A stretch of 9,370 nucleotides of DNA from Cyanobacteria bacterium T3Sed10_376R1m. Lineage in GTDB: Bacteria; Cyanobacteriota; Cyanobacteriia; Cyanobacteriales; Cyanobacteriaceae. The translations under genes were made by a program, and so were the position numbers. The DNA lies in assembly GCA_003566215.1 (NCBI GenBank), contig PXEJ01000368.1:1-9370 (forward strand), in the 5' to 3' direction. The notes under the pieces are model-generated. The model ran no database searches. It saw nothing but the letters and a program-made list of their open reading frames with translations, and was not told the origin of the DNA. Shown here one piece after another: positions 5,760 to 9,370 of the stretch; positions within the stretch are counted from its first letter, which is position 1, and each line of letters opens with the position of its first letter.

Positions 5760-5934
5760 AAAAATAAAATTGTTTATAGTGAATAACGAATAATCAATAG
5801 TTTATAGCTATTAGTGAAAAATAAACAAATAAGATTAGACTCAAACTATCTATTGGGGAATGGGCAATGGTAATAATATTTCATACCATGATTAAGCAAC
5901 GCCGAAAATTAATATATCAGAGTAATATTTTTAT
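5760..5934 (-). other. Intergenic region between purQ and minD with short repeats
   Basis: This gap holds no ORF. It contains GGGGAATGGGCAATGG at 5855-5870, a degenerate heptamer-like repeat of the kind scattered in cyanobacterial genomes. ATGGTA 5867-5872 faces TACCAT 5884-5889 as a weak hairpin. AATAG/CTATT occurs near 5800, and two TATAAA boxes on the - strand may serve as -10 sites for minD. No convincing terminator for purQ is present. Confidence 0.45.
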
Positions 5935-6612
5935 TTAACACAGTGCCGCAAATAAGGCTTTACCGTGAACAAAACCCAATCGAGCATCACTAGCCCTTTC
6001 CGGGTGAGGCATCATCCCCAAAACATTGCCTTTTTTATTCGTTATACCGGCAATATTACGACAAGAACCATTAGGATTAGTCTGGGGGGTAGTTTCTCCT
6101 TTTCGATTAGAATACCTAAATAAAACTTGATTATTGTCTTCTAATTCTTTCAGGGTATCTTCCTCGGCGTAATAATTTCCTTCCCCATGGGCAATGGGTA
6201 ACTGTAACACTTCGGCAGATTGATAGCCTTTTGTCCAAAGAGAGTTGTTATGTTCTACTTTTACTGGAATTTGATCACAAATAAAGTGTAAATCACGGTT
6301 GCGGATTAAAGCTCCGGGAAGTAATCTTGCCTCCGTTAAAACTTGAAAGCCATTACAAATTCCTAAAACTAATTTTCCTGCTTCAGCGTGTTTGATAATG
6401 CTATTCATAATTGGGGAAAAACGTGCGATCGCACCACACCGTAAATAATCTCCATAACTAAAACCGCCCGGAATAACAACGGTATCAATATCATCAATAT
6501 CCGTATCCTGATGCCAGATAAAACGGGTGGGTTGGTTTAAAATTCCTTCTGTAACCATTGCCACATCACGATCGCAATTTGAACCAGGAAACACAACTAT
6601 ACCAAACTTCAT
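5935..6612 (-). CDS. purQ: Phosphoribosylformylglycinamidine synthase, glutaminase subunit PurQ
   Basis: PurQ supplies ammonia from glutamine for step 4 of purine synthesis (FGAR to FGAM), working with PurL and PurS in the cytoplasm. The 225-residue sequence is a class I glutamine amidotransferase. It has the oxyanion region [14 protein letters not shown] (48-61), the nucleophile Cys86 in GICNGFQ, and the catalytic His203 and Glu205 in MPHPERASD. The N-terminus [15 protein letters not shown] is typical of the family. Its ATG follows purS by three bases, and its Shine-Dalgarno lies within the end of purS, so the two are surely cotranscribed. purL is not in the window. A HIP1 octamer is at 6425-6432. 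Confidence 0.97.
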   Translation of the reverse strand: MKFGIVVFPGSNCDRDVAMVTEGILNQPTRFIWHQDTDIDDIDTVVIPGGFSYGDYLRCGAIARFSPIMNSIIKHAEAGKLVLGICNGFQVLTEARLLPGALIRNRDLHFICDQIPVKVEHNNSLWTKGYQSAEVLQLPIAHGEGNYYAEEDTLKELEDNNQVLFRYSNRKGETTPQTNPNGSCRNIAGITNKKGNVLGMMPHPERASDARLGFVHGKALFAALC

Positions 6613-6615
6613 ACC

Positions 6616-6876
6616 TTATGCCTCCCCTGGGGTTAACTCAAAACTATAGTTTTCAATGACAGGATTACTCAAAAGCTTGTCACACATTTCATGTAAATCC
6701 TGTTGTGCCTTTTCCTCACTTTCCGCCGTCAAATTTAACTCGATATATTTACCAATTCTGACTCCCTCAACCCCCTCATAACCTAACTGGTGTAACCCAG
6801 ATTCTACAGCCGTTCCAGCCGTATCAAGGACAGAAGCTCGTAAGGTTACATAAACTCGCACAGAAAACTTTTTCAT
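6616..6876 (-). CDS. purS: Phosphoribosylformylglycinamidine synthase subunit PurS
   Basis: This 86-residue protein bridges PurQ and PurL in the three-part FGAM synthase of cyanobacteria and Gram-positive bacteria. It shows the family pattern: an opening strand FSVRVYVTLRASVLDTAG, then AVESGLHQLGYEGVEGVRIGKYIEL, and the helix EKAQQDLHEMCDKLLSNPVIENY. Length is normal. It is the first gene of purS-purQ, and the gap of 262 bases to nusB suggests its own promoter. The region just before its ATG is an A/T run without a Shine-Dalgarno. Confidence 0.96.
   Translation of the reverse strand: MKKFSVRVYVTLRASVLDTAGTAVESGLHQLGYEGVEGVRIGKYIELNLTAESEEKAQQDLHEMCDKLLSNPVIENYSFELTPGEA
6621..6627 (-). promoter_or_regulatory. 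Strong Shine-Dalgarno of purQ inside the end of purS
   Basis: GGGGAGG on the - strand lies eight bases before the purQ ATG and overlaps the last codons of purS. It fixes the purQ start and suggests translational coupling. It contrasts with purS, nusB, minD and minE, which lack such a site. Confidence 0.75.
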
Positions 6877-7138
6877 AATAATAAAAAATAACTTAATCTC
6901 AATATCTCAGACCAATCGATCAAACTTCCTTAAATCCGATCATCCGGGAGGATGGACAAAATTGATCCGCAATGATTAATTTTTGATCCATACCATGGTG
7001 TTTTATATTCTAATTCTCTTCTAAACTCACATTTGAAGATCATATATTATTTGTCTGCATGACGAGGAATTGTAACATTTTTGGAACCAATTACCAATAA
7101 AATTTTATCAAAATTAGCCTATTCCATGGCCATTGTTA
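6877..7138 (-). other. Intergenic region between nusB and purS with TTGATC motifs
   Basis: This gap probably carries the purS promoter and leader. TTGATCC occurs at 6962-6968 and again at 6983-6989, exactly 21 bases apart. A reverse copy (GATCAA) lies at 6918-6923, and five GATC sites occur in 124 bases. CATCC 6941-6945 pairs with GGATG 6950-6954 around a four-base loop. A 12-bp palindrome ATAAAATTTTAT lies at 7097-7108. No -10/-35 pair stands out and no gene is visible. Confidence 0.45.
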
Positions 7139-7774
7139 CTATTGATTACTTTTAACCAACTGGTCACTAATTTTCCGTAAAACACCATTAATGAAACGGA
7201 AACCATCATCATCGGAGTAGTGTTTAGCTATCTCCACGGCTTCATTGATGGCAATTTTTGACTCTATTTGTAAGAAAGCCATTTCTGCCACAGCAATGCG
7301 TAAAATATTTCCGTCAATTTGCGATATGCGGTTTAGTTTCCAGTCAATCATTACACTATCTAACATGGTATCAATTTCTGTTTGACGGCGATTGATGGTA
7401 TTAATTAACTCTATGGCATATTCTCTGACTTCGTTTTGGCGAGAAAGTTGTACAAATTCCGGTATTTCAAGGATGCTACCTACCCGATTAATTGCTTTTT
7501 GAGTAAGGGCGATCGCATCTTTTAACATTTCTTTGGCGCTACCGACGTTAGTAGTACGAGTTTCGCTTTTAAAAACTTGATCGTTACCACGATTTAACTC
7601 ATTAGAAGCACTTTCTAAAGCACTTTCAACTTCAATGGTTAAACTACGAATAGCCGCCAATAATAAATCATTAATATCTGTTTGCTCTATTTTTTCGGCA
7701 TTACCACGAATTTGACTTAAACTAAGTAGGGCAAGTATTCTGGCTGTTCTTCTGGGTTGTTGTCGAATGGGCAT
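7139..7774 (-). CDS. nusB: Transcription antitermination factor NusB (long cyanobacterial form)
   Basis: NusB binds boxA RNA with NusE (S10) in antitermination complexes on rRNA operons. The 211-residue sequence begins with the basic RNA-binding segment RRTARILALLSLSQI (8-22). It ends with the conserved NRISQIDGNILRIAVAEM (148-165) and IAINEAVEIAKHYSDDDGFRFINGVL (174-199). Typical NusB is ~140 residues. The extra ~60 residues lie in the middle (about 45-110), polar and helical, as in cyanobacterial homologues. There is no Shine-Dalgarno, but a TATAAT box lies 34 bases before the start. The gene downstream on the same strand is purS, 262 bases away. A HIP1 octamer is at 7509-7516. Confidence 0.93.
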   Translation of the reverse strand: MPIRQQPRRTARILALLSLSQIRGNAEKIEQTDINDLLLAAIRSLTIEVESALESASNELNRGNDQVFKSETRTTNVGSAKEMLKDAIALTQKAINRVGSILEIPEFVQLSRQNEVREYAIELINTINRRQTEIDTMLDSVMIDWKLNRISQIDGNILRIAVAEMAFLQIESKIAINEAVEIAKHYSDDDGFRFINGVLRKISDQLVKSNQ

Positions 7775-7807
7775 ATTAATCTTTTGATAGTAACCGAAAG
7801 CTATAAG

Positions 7808-7813
7808 ATTATA
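7808..7813 (-). promoter_or_regulatory. -10 box (TATAAT) for nusB
   Basis: A perfect TATAAT on the - strand, preceded by GGG, lies 34 bases before the nusB start, giving a leader of about 25 bases. No good -35 is found at 16-18 bases, so it may be activator-dependent or of group 2 sigma type. Confidence 0.45.
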
Positions 7814-7819
7814 CCCTAG

Positions 7820-7843
7820 AAAAGAGGCTCAATGAGAATTGAG
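7820..7843 (-). terminator. Possible weak terminator after the DUF1816 gene
   Basis: On the - strand CTCAAT (7838-7843) pairs with ATTGAG (7828-7833) around TCTC, followed four bases later by TTTT (7820-7823). The stem is only six pairs with two G-C pairs, and the T run is offset, so termination would be weak. It lies ~85 bases beyond the DUF1816 stop and just before the nusB -10 box. Confidence 0.3.
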
Positions 7844-7903
7844 AAACAATTATTTAGTATAAACCCTCAAAATTTTGTAAATTATTTATCATCCATTACC
7901 GAG

Positions 7904-7924
7904 ACACCTAACACCTAAAACCTA
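7904..7924 (-). repeat. Three tandem heptamers (TAGGTGT type)
   Basis: On the + strand the units are ACACCTA, ACACCTA and AAACCTA. They start four bases after the DUF1816 stop in transcript direction. Short tandem repeats of this TTAGGTG type are common between cyanobacterial genes. No function is known. Confidence 0.7.
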
Positions 7925-7928
7925 ATTG

Positions 7929-8222
7929 TTATAGATTCAAAGAGGGTTGACTAGATATATTTACTGGTTGACGAAAACTATCCGTTTCTCCTAAATCATC
8001 AAAAATAGTTAATTCAGTAGGTTTGAACCGTCTAACCTGAACTTTTATTCCCTTTGCTCCTTCTTCGGATAAATCGTCTAAATAACCTTGTTGCTCTCTT
8101 CTAGCTTCCTTTTCACTTAAAAACGGACCAAAATAATAGGTACAGGGGGGATTTTCTGTGGTAATTTTAACCCAGTTAGCCAGACCGAAAAAGTTGAGAA
8201 CTTGAATCAATATTTCTTTCAT
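7929..8222 (-). CDS. DUF1816 domain protein
   Basis: This 97-residue soluble protein belongs to a cyanobacterial family of unknown function. The conserved block runs from ~16 to ~78: NWVKITTENPPCTYYFGPF, a helix SEKEARREQQGYLDDLSEEGAKGI, then VQVRRFKPTELTIFDDL. A polar tail rich in Ser, Pro and Asn (80-97) follows and is probably unstructured. The single Cys27 sits in the conserved PPCTYYFG segment. GAGG at 8230-8233 lies seven bases before ATG and supports this start. A well-spaced promoter lies just upstream, so it is probably expressed on its own. It sits between rlmB and nusB, both RNA-related, which hints at but does not show a role in RNA or translation. Confidence 0.88.
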   Translation of the reverse strand: MKEILIQVLNFFGLANWVKITTENPPCTYYFGPFLSEKEARREQQGYLDDLSEEGAKGIKVQVRRFKPTELTIFDDLGETDSFRQPVNISSQPSLNL

Positions 8223-8247
8223 GATGAGACCTCGATGACCTTGAATT

Positions 8248-8277
8248 TTTATAAAGTTTAATTCTATCTAATGTAAA
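8248..8277 (-). promoter_or_regulatory. Promoter of the DUF1816 gene
   Basis: On the - strand TTTACA (8272-8277) and TATAAA (8248-8253) are separated by 18 bases; both match the consensus at five of six positions. The start would fall near 8241, about 20 bases before ATG, with the GAGG ribosome site between. This is the best -35/-10 pair in the window. Confidence 0.6.
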
Positions 8278-8364
8278 GAATTTTTTACCCACAATTAAAT
8301 ATTTTCCCTTCTAATTAAACTTTAGTCTTTCGTTCAGGAATTGACAAGGGGGATAATTACCCAG

Positions 8365-9228
8365 TTACTCTGGGGATCGACTCAGTCTTTGACGGCTGAC
8401 TTCGTAGAGACAAATAGCTGTTGCTACAGAAGCATTTAAACTGGGTGTTTTCCCTGTCATAGGAATGGAAACTAAAAAGTCACAGGATTTTGCTACGGAT
8501 TGACTAAGTCCTTTGTCTTCTGAGCCTATAACTAAACCTATAGCTCCTTGTAACTTGGTGTTGTGTAAATAGCTACCATTTTCTTGGGCTACGGTGCCAT
8601 AAATCCAAAATCCTGATTCTTGCAGTCGGCTAATGGCTTGGCTGAGGTTGATTACTCGTGCGATCGCAAAATGTTCTAATGCCCCAGCGGCAACCTTCAT
8701 CACCGTAGAATTGACCCCAGCCGCTCGTCTTTGGGGAATGATTAACCCTTGCATTCCCAGAGCTTCCCCTGTACGAATAATGGCACCAAGGTTATGGGGA
8801 TCAGTGATCCCATCCGCTATAATGATTAGGGGGTTGTCACTTTGGTTTTTAGCTTGACTAATTAAGTCATCTAACTCTACGTAATCATAAGGTGCAACGG
8901 TGGCGGCGATACCTTGATGATTGGCATTATTGGTAATTTGACTCAAACGTTTTAAGTCCACCATGTCAATGACTGCACCATCCCCCTTAGCATCTTTTAA
9001 AAGTTGTTCAAAGCGATTGTCGTGGGCAATTTTTCCAGTAACGTAAATTCGGTTTAAAGTGCGATCGCCCTTTAAGGCTTCTAAAACAGAGTAACAACCA
9101 TAAATCAAATCTTGATGGTCATCCCCATCAAAAGACATATTTTCTTTTTCTTCATCACGGTTAGATAATTCTTTCTTGTTAAACTTTTCTTTGTTGCCGA
9201 CAGACTTATTCTTTAGACGAGGTTTCAT
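8365..9228 (-). CDS. rlmB: 23S rRNA 2'-O-methyltransferase, RlmB/TrmH (SPOUT) family
   Basis: The protein transfers a methyl group from SAM to a ribose 2'-OH, most likely of the conserved guanosine (E. coli G2251) in the 23S P-loop. Of its 287 residues, 1-40 are a highly charged, probably disordered extension. Residues 41-116 are the substrate-binding domain (LIYGCYSVLEAL, then NHQGIAATV). Residues ~133-275 form the knotted SPOUT domain with motif 1 DPHNLGAIIRTGEALG (N146, R152), motif 2 IGSEDKGLS (E237) and motif 3 IPMTGKTPSLNASVATA (S263, N265). All catalytic motifs are intact. A start at Met31 would remove most of the charged extension and remains possible, because no Shine-Dalgarno precedes Met1. 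HIP1 octamers are at 8660-8667 and 9061-9068. The exact target cannot be proven within the TrmH family. Confidence 0.92.
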   Translation of the reverse strand: MKPRLKNKSVGNKEKFNKKELSNRDEEKENMSFDGDDHQDLIYGCYSVLEALKGDRTLNRIYVTGKIAHDNRFEQLLKDAKGDGAVIDMVDLKRLSQITNNANHQGIAATVAPYDYVELDDLISQAKNQSDNPLIIIADGITDPHNLGAIIRTGEALGMQGLIIPQRRAAGVNSTVMKVAAGALEHFAIARVINLSQAISRLQESGFWIYGTVAQENGSYLHNTKLQGAIGLVIGSEDKGLSQSVAKSCDFLVSIPMTGKTPSLNASVATAICLYEVSRQRLSRSPE

Positions 9229-9370
9229 GGGGCGGTTAATATTTAATATTATACTAAGTTACTCTATAAATAGTGATAAAATAAATTCTGTTAAGTATTT
9301 TACACTATAGACAACGTAAATGGTAATTTGAAGATTGATCAATTAAAAACAAATTTATCTAAATATCTCA
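9229..9370. other. Intergenic end of the window upstream of rlmB
   Basis: This is very AT-rich DNA with no supportable ORF on either strand. It has a 10-bp palindrome ATTGATCAAT at 9334-9343 and the -10 box described separately. A neighbouring gene presumably begins or ends beyond the window. Confidence 0.5.
9248..9253 (-). promoter_or_regulatory. -10 box (TATAAT) upstream of rlmB
   Basis: A perfect TATAAT on the - strand lies 20 bases before the rlmB ATG, preceded by TTAG. Transcription would start only ~12 bases before the codon, giving a very short leader with no Shine-Dalgarno. No -35 with good spacing is seen. The AT-rich setting keeps confidence moderate. Confidence 0.4.

Noticed and set aside
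5855..5870. CRISPR or REP array from the GGGGAATGGGCAATGG repeat
   Set aside because: There is a single short degenerate run with no spacers or regular period.
7020..7138. Palindromes CCATGG/ATGGCCAT and ATAAAATTTTAT as mobile-element ends
   Set aside because: No transposase, target-site duplication or longer inverted repeat is present.
8360..8374. CCCAG/CTGGG hairpin at the rlmB stop codon as a terminator (a similar CCCAG/CTGGG pair is at 4263-4275 near the ABC ATPase end)
   Set aside because: Neither is followed by a T-run in the direction of transcription; the similarity of the two is probably chance.
8633..8857. 74-codon + strand ORF opposite rlmB
   Set aside because: It lies antisense to the conserved SPOUT domain, and its sequence is a by-product of that coding frame.

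Overview
The window comes from a low-GC, probably unicellular cyanobacterium of the Geminocystis/Cyanobacterium type. The evidence is a psbI gene for photosystem II, a DUF1816 gene typical of cyanobacteria, MinD/MinE and NusB of cyanobacterial type, six copies of the HIP1 octamer GCGATCGC, and AT-rich intergenic DNA with short heptameric repeats. It looks like ordinary chromosome. I see no transposase, integrase, phage gene, CRISPR array, tRNA or rRNA.

Left part (1-903): the 3' end of an atypical SDR/NmrA-like NAD(P)-binding protein, then an intergenic segment that folds well and may be a small RNA (475-603), then psbI (38 aa) with its own Rho-independent terminator.

Centre left (904-4299, + strand): a 350-base AT-rich promoter region, then three tightly spaced genes: a pentapeptide-repeat protein, an EAL-domain (cyclic-di-GMP phosphodiesterase-type) protein, and a CUT1-family sugar/polyol ABC transporter ATPase. 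The gaps are 38 and 17 bases, and the second lies inside an ATTA tandem repeat. These could form one transcription unit, but no known pathway links them.

Centre (4300-4590): a 16-bp perfect palindrome, a long bulged hairpin, and an uncatalogued 36-aa single-pass membrane protein. This small gene converges on minE with five bases between the stop codons.

Right part (4596-9228, all - strand), in transcription order: rlmB (23S rRNA 2'-O-methyltransferase), the DUF1816 gene, nusB (antitermination), purS-purQ (formylglycinamidine synthase small and glutaminase subunits) and minD-minE (division-site placement). Spacing and -10-like boxes suggest separate units for rlmB, DUF1816, nusB, purSQ and minDE. 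minC, the usual partner of minDE, is not next to them, and purL is not next to purSQ. Many starts lack a Shine-Dalgarno sequence, which is common in cyanobacteria.

The features least explained by known families are the folded RNA before psbI, the 36-aa membrane protein with its structured leader, and the pentapeptide/EAL pair. None of these amounts to a demonstrated new system from sequence alone.
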